Assembly: GCA_002336815.1 (NCBI GenBank)
Contig: DDEU01000016.1
Coordinates: 24,712-57,012, forward strand
Source: Chitinophagaceae bacterium UBA1946
Lineage (GTDB): Bacteria > Bacteroidota > Bacteroidia > Chitinophagales > Chitinophagaceae
Direction: 5' to 3'
Length of the DNA: 32,301 bases
A model generated the notes under the pieces. It did no database searches. It was not told where the DNA came from and saw only the letters and a list, made by a program, of their open reading frames with translations. Of the stretch, positions 23,365 through 30,462 are shown one piece after another. Made by a program: the position numbers and the translations under genes. Each line of letters begins with the position of its first letter. The first letter of the stretch is position 1.

Positions 23365-23399
23365 TAATAACGATCAGTTCATCCTCTAAAAAGAGTTTT

Positions 23400-23891
23400 A
23401 TGCCTTCCTTCGATTTTAGTAGTAAAGTAGACCTTCAAACGCTTGACAATGCCATCAATACCGTGAAAAAGGAAATTACCAACCGGTTTGATTTTAAGGG
23501 AAGCCATGTGGTGATTGAGCTGAATAAGAAGGATTTTAAGGTGAACCTGGAGGCAGACAGCGAAATGAAAATAGACCAGATAGTAGATGTGATGCTCAGC
23601 AGGAGCATGAAACAGGGGCTGGCAGCCGAGATCTACGATATTACCAAGGAGCATTATCAAAGCGGCAAGGTTGTAAAAAAGGAAGTACCGGTAAAAAACG
23701 GGATCAAGCAGGAAGACGCCAAGAAAATAGTAAAACTTATTAAGGACAGCGGGTTAAAGGTACAGGCAGCAATTATGGATGACGTGATCAGGATCACAGG
23801 CAAGAAAATTGATGATCTTCAGGATGTTATCCAGGCTTCAAAAAGCTGGAATATTGGCATCGCCCTGCAAACAGTCAATATGAAAAGCTAG
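23400..23891 (+). CDS. yajQ: YajQ family nucleotide-binding protein
   Basis: 163 aa, standard length. It begins MPSFDFSSKVDLQTLDNAINTVKKEI, followed by NRFDFKGSHVVIEL, and ends WNIGIALQTVNMKS, all diagnostic of the YajQ (UPF0234) family of two ferredoxin-like domains. A Xanthomonas member binds cyclic di-GMP and acts with a transcription factor; other members bind tRNA or nucleotides, so the ligand here is not settled. It is a single gene, flanked upstream by the lgt terminator. Confidence 0.95.
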   Translation: MPSFDFSSKVDLQTLDNAINTVKKEITNRFDFKGSHVVIELNKKDFKVNLEADSEMKIDQIVDVMLSRSMKQGLAAEIYDITKEHYQSGKVVKKEVPVKNGIKQEDAKKIVKLIKDSGLKVQAAIMDDVIRITGKKIDDLQDVIQASKSWNIGIALQTVNMKS

Positions 23892-24014
23892 CAGGTTTTT
23901 CACATGTTATCCCTATAAGTAATTAACAGTTTATTTTGCGGATCATAGTAAACCTTTATTATTGTATTTTGTCATTATATTTGGCAGGCAATTTTAGCGA
24001 AAACTCATTTAAAC

Positions 24015-24045
24015 TTTGCTGATAAGCTGAAATAGCCTACATTTG
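24015..24045 (+). promoter_or_regulatory. rpmE2 promoter (-33 TTTG, -7 TACATTTG)
   Basis: TTTG ending at 24018, a 19-nt spacer and TACATTTG at 24038-24045 match the consensus exactly. A second exact -7 box, TATATTTG, lies at 23976-23983 and may be an alternative start, but has no well-spaced -33. The leader would be about 45 nt. Confidence 0.7.
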
Positions 24046-24094
24046 CGGTCTTTAAAATTAGCATGGCAAAATCCATGTACAAACATTTATTATT

Positions 24095-24352
24095 ATGAAA
24101 AAAGATTTGCATCCAAAAAATTACCGTTTCGTTGTTTTTAAAGACATGAGTAATGGCTACCAGTTTTTAAGCCGCTCAACCGCTGAATCAAAAGAAACAG
24201 CTACCTGGGAAGATGGTAATGAATACCCGTTAATTAAACTGGAGATATCAAATACATCGCACCCTTTTTACACTGGTAAAAATGTGTTGGTTGATACTGC
24301 AGGTCGTATTGACAAATTCAAAAAACGTTACGAAAAAAAGACTAGCTTGTAA
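24095..24352 (+). CDS. rpmE2: 50S ribosomal protein L31 type B
   Basis: 85-aa ribosomal protein. It begins MKKDLHPKNYRFVVFKDMSNGYQFLSRST and contains SHPFYTGKNVLVDTAGRIDKF, as in bL31 type B. There is no Cys at all, so it is the zinc-independent form; in bacteria having both types the Cys-free paralogue is made under zinc limitation. In many Bacteroidota type B appears to be the only L31, and no Zur-like site is evident here, so constitutive expression is likely. Single gene with promoter and terminator. Confidence 0.95.
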   Translation: MKKDLHPKNYRFVVFKDMSNGYQFLSRSTAESKETATWEDGNEYPLIKLEISNTSHPFYTGKNVLVDTAGRIDKFKKRYEKKTSL

Positions 24353-24385
24353 TAAGCAAAGATTGTTTTTCATGGCTATACTTTA

Positions 24386-24420
24386 AATCCCCTACGGTTC
24401 TCCGTGGGGATTATTTTTTT
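24386..24420 (+). terminator. Terminator of rpmE2
   Basis: AATCCCC (24386-24392) with GGGGATT (24406-24412) and inner ACGG with CCGT (one bulged T), followed by a long T tract. Confidence 0.92.
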
Positions 24421-24458
24421 TATAAGGGCTGTGTTTTTATAAACTCCGGTTAGCAGGT

Positions 24459-24466
24459 TATCTTTA
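24459..24466 (+). promoter_or_regulatory. -7 box TATCTTTA of the MFS gene
   Basis: TATCTTTA matches TAnnTTTG except for the final base. It ends 7 nt before the ATG at 24474, so the transcript would have no leader or a very short one. Confidence 0.45.
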
Positions 24467-24473
24467 ACGCAGT

Positions 24474-25688
24474 ATGTGGTCGGTAACCAAACTATATTAC
24501 GATGCCTACAAAGGATTGTCTCCCAATACCTGGTGGCTCTCGCTGGTAATGCTTATTAACCGGAGCGGTACCATGGTAGTACCTTTTATGACCATGTACA
24601 TGACCCAGTATGTTGGTGTTAGTATTGGAAAAGCTGCCCTGGTGATGAGTTTATTTGGAGCAGGATCGGTTGCCGGATCCCTCGCCGGTGGCAAGATCAC
24701 AGACAAGGTCGGGTATTACTATGTACAGTTAGTTACACTTTTAGCGGGTGGCGTGATGTTCATTATAATGGGGCAGATGAAAGACTATACTTCCATTTGC
24801 ATTGCTTCTTTTTTTCTGAGCATGGTGAATGAGGCTTTCAGGCCGGCCAATTCAGTAGCCATAGCGCATTACAGTAAAGAAGAGAACCGAACCAGGTCCT
24901 ATTCGCTGAACAGGCTCGCTATTAACCTGGGCTGGGCGGTTGGCGGAGCATTGGGCGGATTTATCGCAGGGCACAATTACCAATTGTTATTTTGGGTGGA
25001 CGGATTTACAAATATACTGGCTGCAGTTTTGTTGTACGTAGTACTTGCTCCCTCTAAAAATGCAGGAACACAACCCAAAGCCCCTGCCAACGGCATCGTC
25101 GCAAGTTCTGCTTATAAAGATCGTGTGTACCTGGCTTTTGCTGCCCTGCAGGTGTTATTCGCCATTTGTTTTTTTCAAAGTTTTACCGTGTTGCCTGTAT
25201 ATTACAAAACAGCCTGGCATTTATCAGAATCTTTTATTGGCCTCACAATGGCATTCAATGGAGTATTGATCGTACTCGTAGAAATGGTGATCGTGTTCCG
25301 GTTAGAGGGCAGAAGACCTCCTTTATTGTATATTTCAGTTGGTGTATTATTGGTCGGCTTGTCTTATGCCATGCTCAACTCAACTTTTTATAGTGCAGGC
25401 ATCATTGCCCTGTTATCGATGCTGGTTGTTACTTTCGGCGAAATGCTGTCTATGCCTTTTATGAATTCGTACTGGATCGCAAGAACAGCGCCGGGTAACA
25501 GGGGGCAGTATGCCGGCATATTCACGCTCGCCTGGTCGATTGCCCAGGTTATTGGCCCGGCTGCCGGGGGACACATTGCCGAAAAATTCGGTTACAATAT
25601 CTTATGGTGGATCGTTGCAGCCTGCTGTGTGTTGCTTAGTATCGCTTACTGGCTCTTACAAAAATTTACCGCTCATTCACGTTCCTGA
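24474..25688 (+). CDS. Major facilitator superfamily transporter
   Basis: 404-aa inner-membrane secondary transporter with about 12 hydrophobic segments. The inter-helix 2-3 motif A appears as GGKITDKVGYYYVQ (about 73-86), and the stretch AFRPANSVAIAHYSKEENRTRSYSLNRLAINLGWAVGGALGG (residues about 122-163) is typical of the MdtH/YfcJ-like drug-export type MFS. A cytoplasmic loop (about 192-215, Pro/Ala/Lys-rich) joins the two halves. The second half carries NRGQYAGIFTLAWSIAQVIGP. The substrate cannot be told from sequence. It is transcribed alone; an elaborate hairpin region follows the stop codon. Confidence 0.9.
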   Translation: MWSVTKLYYDAYKGLSPNTWWLSLVMLINRSGTMVVPFMTMYMTQYVGVSIGKAALVMSLFGAGSVAGSLAGGKITDKVGYYYVQLVTLLAGGVMFIIMGQMKDYTSICIASFFLSMVNEAFRPANSVAIAHYSKEENRTRSYSLNRLAINLGWAVGGALGGFIAGHNYQLLFWVDGFTNILAAVLLYVVLAPSKNAGTQPKAPANGIVASSAYKDRVYLAFAALQVLFAICFFQSFTVLPVYYKTAWHLSESFIGLTMAFNGVLIVLVEMVIVFRLEGRRPPLLYISVGVLLVGLSYAMLNSTFYSAGIIALLSMLVVTFGEMLSMPFMNSYWIARTAPGNRGQYAGIFTLAWSIAQVIGPAAGGHIAEKFGYNILWWIVAACCVLLSIAYWLLQKFTAHSRS

Positions 25689-25709
25689 ATTAATTATTTT
25701 TTACACTAT

Positions 25710-25770
25710 GGTTGCATGATGATAATCATCCGGTGCATTTAACATGCGATGCAACCCTTTTATTTTATTG
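25710..25770 (+). terminator. Branched hairpin region after the MFS gene, possible terminator
   Basis: An outer 8-bp perfect stem, GGTTGCAT (25710-25717) with ATGCAACC (25749-25756), encloses two further inverted repeats, GATGAT-A-ATCATC (25718-25730) and GCAT-TTAAC-ATGC (25735-25747). It is followed by CTTTTATTTTATTG. The three-way shape is unusual for a simple terminator, though the T-rich tail fits one. Confidence 0.5.
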
Positions 25771-25785
25771 ACAATCTTAGCAACA

Positions 25786-25855
25786 ACTGGTTTGCTTGAT
25801 TTTTTTAAGAACCAGTAAATGACAGGGTAGGAAGGACCCTGTTATTTTTTTATTT
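25786..25855 (+). promoter_or_regulatory. Tandem hairpins directly before the 181-aa gene, terminator or attenuator
   Basis: ACTGGTT (25786-25792) can pair with AACCAGT (25810-25816), and ACAGGGT (25822-25828) with ACCCTGT (25836-25842) followed by TATTTTTTTATTT. The second looks like an intrinsic terminator ending only about 7 nt before the ATG at 25862. It may terminate MFS read-through, or attenuate the next gene. Confidence 0.5.
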
Positions 25856-25861
25856 ACAACC

Positions 25862-26407
25862 ATGACCAAGAATTATTTACAAGCCTGGCATTACAACATC
25901 AGCATCGTTGATGGTGCATTTGAACTTTTGTTGAACGGGCAGGTAATTGGAAATATCAGGAAATCCGCAGCAGGTAAATGGCCCGTGAATGTGGTCGTTA
26001 ATGAAAGGCTGTATTCGTTCACAAGAAGAAAAGGTATGAGAACTTTTATTGAAATTGCAGATACTGCAAAAGAAGAAGTGATCGGTATCATTAAAGTGCC
26101 TTTTTTTTCGGCTTTTTCTCCTTTCATTAAAATGGAACTTACAACTGGTGAGCAGGTGGACTGGGAGATCGATAACTTCTTTTCACTTCATTGGAAATGG
26201 AAAAGAAAAGATGCAAAACTTGTGGAGGCAATAGAGAGCCTGGCAGGGCAATACAACAGTGGTGTGATCGCTATCACAGAATACAATGAAATGTCTGACC
26301 TTTTAATGATGACAGGTTTTTTTCTTTCTCTCTTGCGGCGAAGTAAACTGTCGATGGGGGTGAAAGGGTTGAAGCGAAAATCCATTAGGTTTAAGAGCGT
26401 TTACTGA
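25862..26407 (+). CDS. Conserved-looking protein of unknown function
   Basis: 181 aa, no signal peptide and no clear membrane helix apart from a hydrophobic stretch SDLLMMTGFFLSLL (about 145-158). The sequence is beta-rich in the first two thirds (AFELLLNGQVIGNIRK, YSFTRRKGMRTFIEIAD, EEVIGIIKVPFF, WEIDNFFSLHWKWKRKD), a layout reminiscent of tubby/LURP-one-like folds, and ends in a very basic tail. I do not recognise it. Its last 7 bp overlap the last 7 bp of the convergent 239-aa gene. Confidence 0.75.
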   Translation: MTKNYLQAWHYNISIVDGAFELLLNGQVIGNIRKSAAGKWPVNVVVNERLYSFTRRKGMRTFIEIADTAKEEVIGIIKVPFFSAFSPFIKMELTTGEQVDWEIDNFFSLHWKWKRKDAKLVEAIESLAGQYNSGVIAITEYNEMSDLLMMTGFFLSLLRRSKLSMGVKGLKRKSIRFKSVY

Positions 26408-27120
26408 TCCTCTTCTTCGGTGGTTTCTTCTTCGTAGGCTTTGCTTTTTTTGCCCGGGTAAAATTTTCTTACCTGTGCTCCTTTTGATGGTATTTTAAAA
26501 ATATCCCCCGCTATCTTCTGATCACTAACAGTGGCAGCTTTAAACTGTACGAACCCTTTTTTAGTATGAAACTCATACTGCAGGGCTGTACCAGGGAGAT
26601 ACCGGAATAAAGGTTCTGCAAAATAATTGAACCGAATGCTGTCGGTATAATAAACTGTCACACTTCGGTTGTCTTCCAATGTTAGTACAGCCTTCCTGCA
26701 ACGGTACCCGGCGATCACCAGCGAATCTGTAAAGCTTGTATCGCAAACCAGGCTGTCGTATTTCTTATTGTATAATTTCCATTCAGCAGGGGATAAGCGA
26801 AAGAGATATTTTCTTTTTCCGGATTCTTTGATCACCGTTACCTTTTTGAGCGTTTCATTTTCGTGATCAAAAAAAATGCTTTGTATCCGCATTAAAGAAA
26901 CAAGTCTTATCCTTGCTTTGTTCCTGTTTATAAAGATTGATTTGGTGCCGCCATTGTAAGTTTCTTCCAGCCCGCCTGCATGTTTGTTTTTGGTAACAGA
27001 AATTTCGTAAACTATGCTGATGCTGTTGCCCGTTTTGCCGGATTGAGCTGATGCACTGACAAGAACAAATTGTGCCAGCATTGCAGCCAAAAGCCAAACA
27101 AAACAGGATGTTATTTTCAT
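26401..27120 (-). CDS. Secreted GLPGLI/DUF4412-like protein, third gene of sigma-factor operon
   Basis: 239 aa with a Sec signal peptide (1-25, ending VSASAQ). The pattern FTDSLVIAGYRCRKAVLTLEDNRSVTVYYTDSI followed by LPGTALQYEFHTKKGFVQFKAATV resembles the repeated I-x-G-Y-x-C-x-K-A, Y-T-x-x-I and L-P-G-x-x-L-x-Y-x layout of GLPGLI or DUF4412 envelope proteins; this is from memory of the pattern. The C-terminus is acidic (EEETTEEEDQ). It lies 4 nt after the membrane-protein gene, so it is translated from the same mRNA as the sigma factor and may be a target or part of the sensing path. The 3' end overlaps the convergent gene by 7 bp. Confidence 0.82.
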   Translation of the reverse strand: MKITSCFVWLLAAMLAQFVLVSASAQSGKTGNSISIVYEISVTKNKHAGGLEETYNGGTKSIFINRNKARIRLVSLMRIQSIFFDHENETLKKVTVIKESGKRKYLFRLSPAEWKLYNKKYDSLVCDTSFTDSLVIAGYRCRKAVLTLEDNRSVTVYYTDSIRFNYFAEPLFRYLPGTALQYEFHTKKGFVQFKAATVSDQKIAGDIFKIPSKGAQVRKFYPGKKSKAYEEETTEEEDQ

Positions 27121-27124
27121 AAGC

Positions 27125-28012
27125 CTAATTGTTTTTCAAAATAAATTCAGAAAGATCAATGATGTCTGATGGGTTTTTCTGGAGGTCTTTATCAAAATAT
27201 TTTTCATCCTTACTTCTCCATTTTTCAAATTTCTTTTTAGTCTTCCTGGCTTTCCTGGTAGGCTTGCCGCTGCTTTTAACCAGGTACATATCCTGCAGCA
27301 TGGCTACCATATTATCTGAAAGATTATGGTAAGAATACTTGTTCAGCGTGATCTTTTTGTCTGTAACAGCTTTTGTGAAAAATTGCTGCCAGTCCTGGGC
27401 TTTATAATTTACCAGGGTGAGCAATAAATCATTTTCGTACAACCTGGCTTCTCCATTGTTATTATTGATCTTAACCGTGCCGGCCTTTCTCCGGGAAGGG
27501 GTGAGGCCGTTTTTTAAGGCGGGTTGAGTTTGCCCTTTTTCAATACTATTGGATGACATTGCAATAATAGCGGCAGGAGTATCATTGAGCGTTTCCCCTT
27601 TTTTAAAGGTATCAGTAAAATTCCTGTTGGCTACCTGGTGAACGGTGTCCGGTGAGGAAGAAGCAGCAACACTATTTGTAACAGGTGTTTTTTTATTCGA
27701 CCAGTTAAAATAAAAAATGCCTCCCACTGTAAGGATCAATATAACCGATGCCGCTCTTATCCAGGCGGCGGGAAGGAGGTGTACAGATCTTTTGGATTTC
27801 TTTCCGGAAATGACATCGAAATCAAAACCGGGTGCAGGAATCGTATGTTCCTGCAATTGCGAAAATATTTTTTTTTCAGCAGGCATTTCAATGTTGTCGC
27901 CGGCGGCTTCCTGCTGTACAATCGCCTGCCATGCCTTTGCAAAAGCATCCGCAGGTGGCTCAATGCCGTGCTGTTGTAAACGGGTTGATATGTTGTTGCT
28001 GTTATCAGCCAT
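27125..28012 (-). CDS. Single-pass membrane protein, likely anti-sigma factor
   Basis: 295 aa. An N-terminal cytoplasmic part (1-80) contains a helical segment TRLQQHGIEPPADAFAKAWQAI; one membrane helix follows (about 83-103, AWIRAASVILILTVGGIFYF), then a periplasmic region (104-295) rich in Thr, Asn and Lys with a basic stretch KPTRKARKTKKKFEKWRSK near the end. There is no HCC zinc motif, so it is not a ZAS-type anti-sigma. The gene starts inside the sigma-factor stop region (8-bp overlap), the usual arrangement for sigma/anti-sigma pairs in Bacteroidota, so the anti-sigma role is inferred from topology and position. Confidence 0.78.
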   Translation of the reverse strand: MADNSNNISTRLQQHGIEPPADAFAKAWQAIVQQEAAGDNIEMPAEKKIFSQLQEHTIPAPGFDFDVISGKKSKRSVHLLPAAWIRAASVILILTVGGIFYFNWSNKKTPVTNSVAASSSPDTVHQVANRNFTDTFKKGETLNDTPAAIIAMSSNSIEKGQTQPALKNGLTPSRRKAGTVKINNNNGEARLYENDLLLTLVNYKAQDWQQFFTKAVTDKKITLNKYSYHNLSDNMVAMLQDMYLVKSSGKPTRKARKTKKKFEKWRSKDEKYFDKDLQKNPSDIIDLSEFILKNN

Positions 28013-28583
28013 TGATTGCCTGGATATTCCTCTGTAATATTACTCTTGCCCTTGACAGTTGCGACTTACTGGTACCTTCTGAAATGCCCAGCATTTCGCC
28101 AATTTCCTTATGATTGTATCCCTCTACCAAATAAAGATTTACAATTAAACGGTATCCGCCTGGCAGTTGTTGTATTATTTTAAGCAGGTCATCATTTGTT
28201 AATTTGTCGATGCCGCTTAGTTCGGATGTCGGTACGTCGTTATTATCAGAAAGCTCTGTATATAAAAGTTTTTGTTTGTTCTTTAAATGGTCAAGACAAC
28301 TATTCACAAAAATCCTCCTTGCCCAGCCCTCAAAAGAGCCGGTGCCCTGGAATTTACTTAGGTTCCTGTAAAGCCTTATCAGCCCTTCCTGGAACACGTC
28401 GTCAGCGTCATTGGTATTGCCGGTATAACGTACACAAAGGCTGTACATTTTTCCTGAAAGCATGTCATATATTTCCCGAAATGCTTTCTCATCTCCCTGT
28501 ATGGCCATTGGGAGTAAGACTGACAGCGAATAAGAATGGTTGCCTTGGGGGTTATTAGAATTTGATGTAGCCGGTTTGATCAT
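28005..28583 (-). CDS. ECF-type RNA polymerase sigma factor
   Basis: 192 aa from ATG 28583. Region 2 covers about 27-93, with the core-binding and -10 recognition stretch DADDVFQEGLIRLYRNLSKFQGTGSFEGWARRIFVNSCLDHLK. Region 4 covers about 125-187, with LPGGYRLIVNLYLVEGYNHKEIGEMLGISEGTSKSQLSRAR as the -35-binding helix-turn-helix. It heads a three-gene operon whose members overlap by 8 bp and are separated by 4 nt. On the minus strand TTG, an 18-nt spacer and TAACATTTTG reach right up to the ATG, so either the promoter is elsewhere or translation begins further inside. It probably directs its own operon and envelope genes. Confidence 0.93.
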   Translation of the reverse strand: MIKPATSNSNNPQGNHSYSLSVLLPMAIQGDEKAFREIYDMLSGKMYSLCVRYTGNTNDADDVFQEGLIRLYRNLSKFQGTGSFEGWARRIFVNSCLDHLKNKQKLLYTELSDNNDVPTSELSGIDKLTNDDLLKIIQQLPGGYRLIVNLYLVEGYNHKEIGEMLGISEGTSKSQLSRARVILQRNIQAING

Positions 28584-28822
28584 CAAAATGTTATTAGGTA
28601 AAATGGGGGTGCAAGTTAAGGGAACCGGGTTAATATTTTGATATTATCATATTTTAAAATCGCATTGACGATCTGCTACGGATACTATGAGTGTTGTTTA
28701 TTTAAACAGGATTTGCCGGCATCTCCAAACAGTTATGCATCAGGGCCGGTCTCAAAATAAAGCGATGCACAACACCACTCTACCAAAGTGACCTTGATAA
28801 TTAAATGTTGCACTACCGGGCA

Positions 28823-30019
28823 TCAGTTCTTTCGGCCGGGGTATTCCTTTAGGGCTGCTTCAAGGCAATCCATGGCTTTATTAATGCTTTCAACATTTAG
28901 CACATAGGCCAGTCGCACTTCCTGCTTACCCAGCCCTGCCGTGCTGTAAAACCCGGTAGCAGGAGCAAGCATTACGGTTTGGTTGTGGTATGAAAATGAC
29001 TCAAGCAACCACTGGCAAAAAATATCTGCATCGTCAATAGGTAATTTAGCCATTGCATAAAATGCGCCACCGGGATTTGGGCAAAATACACCTTCTATTG
29101 CATTCAGTCTTTTTACAATTGTATCACGTCTTTTTTTGTATTCGGCCTTGGTGGTATCAAAATAATTCGCCGGCAGATCTACCGCCGCTTCGCCCAGGAT
29201 CTGTGCAAAGCTGGGGGGACTCAGCCTTGCCTGTGCAAATTTCATTACTGTATTCAGTAGATCTTTGTTTTTTGTAACAAATGCGCCGATCCTGCCTCCG
29301 CAGGCGCTGTAGCGTTTGCTGATGGTATCCATAAGCACTACATGGTCATCAACACCCGTTAAATGCATGGCACTGGTATGCGTTCCCTCATAACAAAACT
29401 CACGGTAAGCCTCATCTGCAAATAAAAAAAGATTGTGCTTTACAATAATCTGTTTCAACACTTCCATTTCCGCTGCACTGTATAAATACCCGGTAGGATT
29501 GTTGGGGTTGCAGATCACGATGGCCTTTGTTTTGGAAGTAATGGCTTTTTCAAAATCTTCAATGGGAGGAAGTGCAAAACCCGATTCAATGGAGGAGGTG
29601 ATGGGCTTTACTATTACCCCGGCTTCAACGGCAAAGCCATTGTAATTGGCATAAAATGGTTCAGGTATTATTACCTCATCCCCTGCGTCCATACAGGCCA
29701 TAAAGCCAAACAGGATGGCTTCACTGCCACCAGTAGTGATTATGATCTGTTCCGGTGTTACTGCTATACCGACCTGGCGGTAATACTGCACCAATTTTTT
29801 CCGGTAGCTTTCATTACCTGCGCTGTGGCTATATTCCAGTACTTTAAAATCGCTGTTTCTCACCGCATCTAAAATAGACTCGGGAGTAGCTATATCAGGC
29901 TGGCCAATGTTGAGATGATACACTTTCGTGCCCCTCTTTTTTGCGGCTTCTGCATATGGCACTAATTTTCTGATGGGGGAGGGTGGCATGTGTAAGCCAC
30001 GGTTACTGATACTTAACAT
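28823..30019 (-). CDS. PLP-dependent aminotransferase, class I/II (aspartate/aromatic type)
   Basis: 398-aa fold-type I enzyme that transfers amino groups between an amino acid and a 2-oxo acid in the cytoplasm. Landmarks are GQPDIATP (39-46), TTGGSEAI (95-102), NPNNPTG (171-177), FADEAY with the cofactor-binding Asp 202, and SKRYSACGGRIG with the PLP Lys 235; the substrate-carboxylate Arg lies in EVRLAY near 373. The motif set fits the AspC/alanine-glyoxylate branch rather than KBL or HisC. Substrate choice is not resolvable. It has a near-perfect promoter whose -7 box ends 4 nt before the ATG. Confidence 0.93.
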   Translation of the reverse strand: MLSISNRGLHMPPSPIRKLVPYAEAAKKRGTKVYHLNIGQPDIATPESILDAVRNSDFKVLEYSHSAGNESYRKKLVQYYRQVGIAVTPEQIIITTGGSEAILFGFMACMDAGDEVIIPEPFYANYNGFAVEAGVIVKPITSSIESGFALPPIEDFEKAITSKTKAIVICNPNNPTGYLYSAAEMEVLKQIIVKHNLFLFADEAYREFCYEGTHTSAMHLTGVDDHVVLMDTISKRYSACGGRIGAFVTKNKDLLNTVMKFAQARLSPPSFAQILGEAAVDLPANYFDTTKAEYKKRRDTIVKRLNAIEGVFCPNPGGAFYAMAKLPIDDADIFCQWLLESFSYHNQTVMLAPATGFYSTAGLGKQEVRLAYVLNVESINKAMDCLEAALKEYPGRKN

Positions 30020-30023
30020 GCTA

Positions 30024-30053
30024 CAAATATAGCTTTCCGGTGTTAACAGTCAA
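30024..30053 (-). promoter_or_regulatory. Aminotransferase promoter (-33 TTG, -7 TATATTTG), predicted leaderless
   Basis: On the minus strand TTG at 30053-30051, a 19-nt spacer and TATATTTG (30031-30024) match the Bacteroidota consensus exactly. Only 4 nt separate the box from the ATG (30019), so transcription should start at or within a base or two of the start codon. Confidence 0.75.
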
Positions 30054-30095
30054 AAGGGATTGTTCCTTGCCTTAGGCAGAAGTGTGGCCTTCCTG

Positions 30096-30143
30096 CTTTC
30101 TGCCCGGTATTGCCCGGTGGCGATTAACTCTTTCTGCCCGGTA
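30096..30143. repeat. 14-bp direct repeat in intergenic region
   Basis: CTTTCTGCCCGGTA occurs twice with identical sequence, 34 bp apart start to start; a shortened TGCCCGGT copy lies between (from 30111). It is within the divergent upstream region of two genes. Confidence 0.6.
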
Positions 30144-30209
30144 CCCTGCCGGACAACAATGCGTTAACAAAATCTTTTGTGTAAAAAATACGCATTTCAA
30201 TTTTTTATT

Positions 30210-30217
30210 TACTTTTG
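30210..30217 (+). promoter_or_regulatory. -7 box TACTTTTG upstream of the surface-protein gene
   Basis: An exact TAnnTTTG match, which would give a leader of about 245 nt before ATG 30463. No -33 element is seen at 17-20 nt, so another promoter nearer the gene is possible. Confidence 0.4.
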
Positions 30218-30462
30218 TTTTTGATTGCTACTATTATTTATTGCTTGCCGCCACCTTATCAAAAGCTGCCGATTCAATTGTACAAAGGATTAATGGGACA
30301 TTCTTTCCGGGTATGCTCCATATTTATTTTCAGGGCTTCCGGCACAGGATGCCAATATTAATAACAACGATTGCTAAAATGCTGTTTATGAAAATACACA
30401 CTGAAACAAGAATCAGTTCAACGTCTTTTCCTGATTATCTCTTCAAACTAAAAACAACTGTG

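Larger units (their letters stand above)
30020..30462. other. 443-nt gap between aminotransferase and surface-protein genes
   Basis: Holds the aminotransferase promoter, a 14-bp direct repeat (CTTTCTGCCCGGTA at 30096-30109 and 30130-30143), and an exact plus-strand -7 box TACTTTTG (30210-30217). The frame of the downstream gene is open back to 30076, but no convincing gene is seen. Confidence 0.5.

Noticed and set aside
25718..25730. Fur-box-like GATGATAATCATC
   Set aside because: It lies downstream of the MFS stop and within a larger RNA-like inverted repeat; only part of the 19-bp Fur consensus is present and no iron gene adjoins.
30379..30462. Earlier in-frame ATG codons of the surface-protein gene
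   Set aside because: They would place about 25-28 polar residues before the signal peptide.
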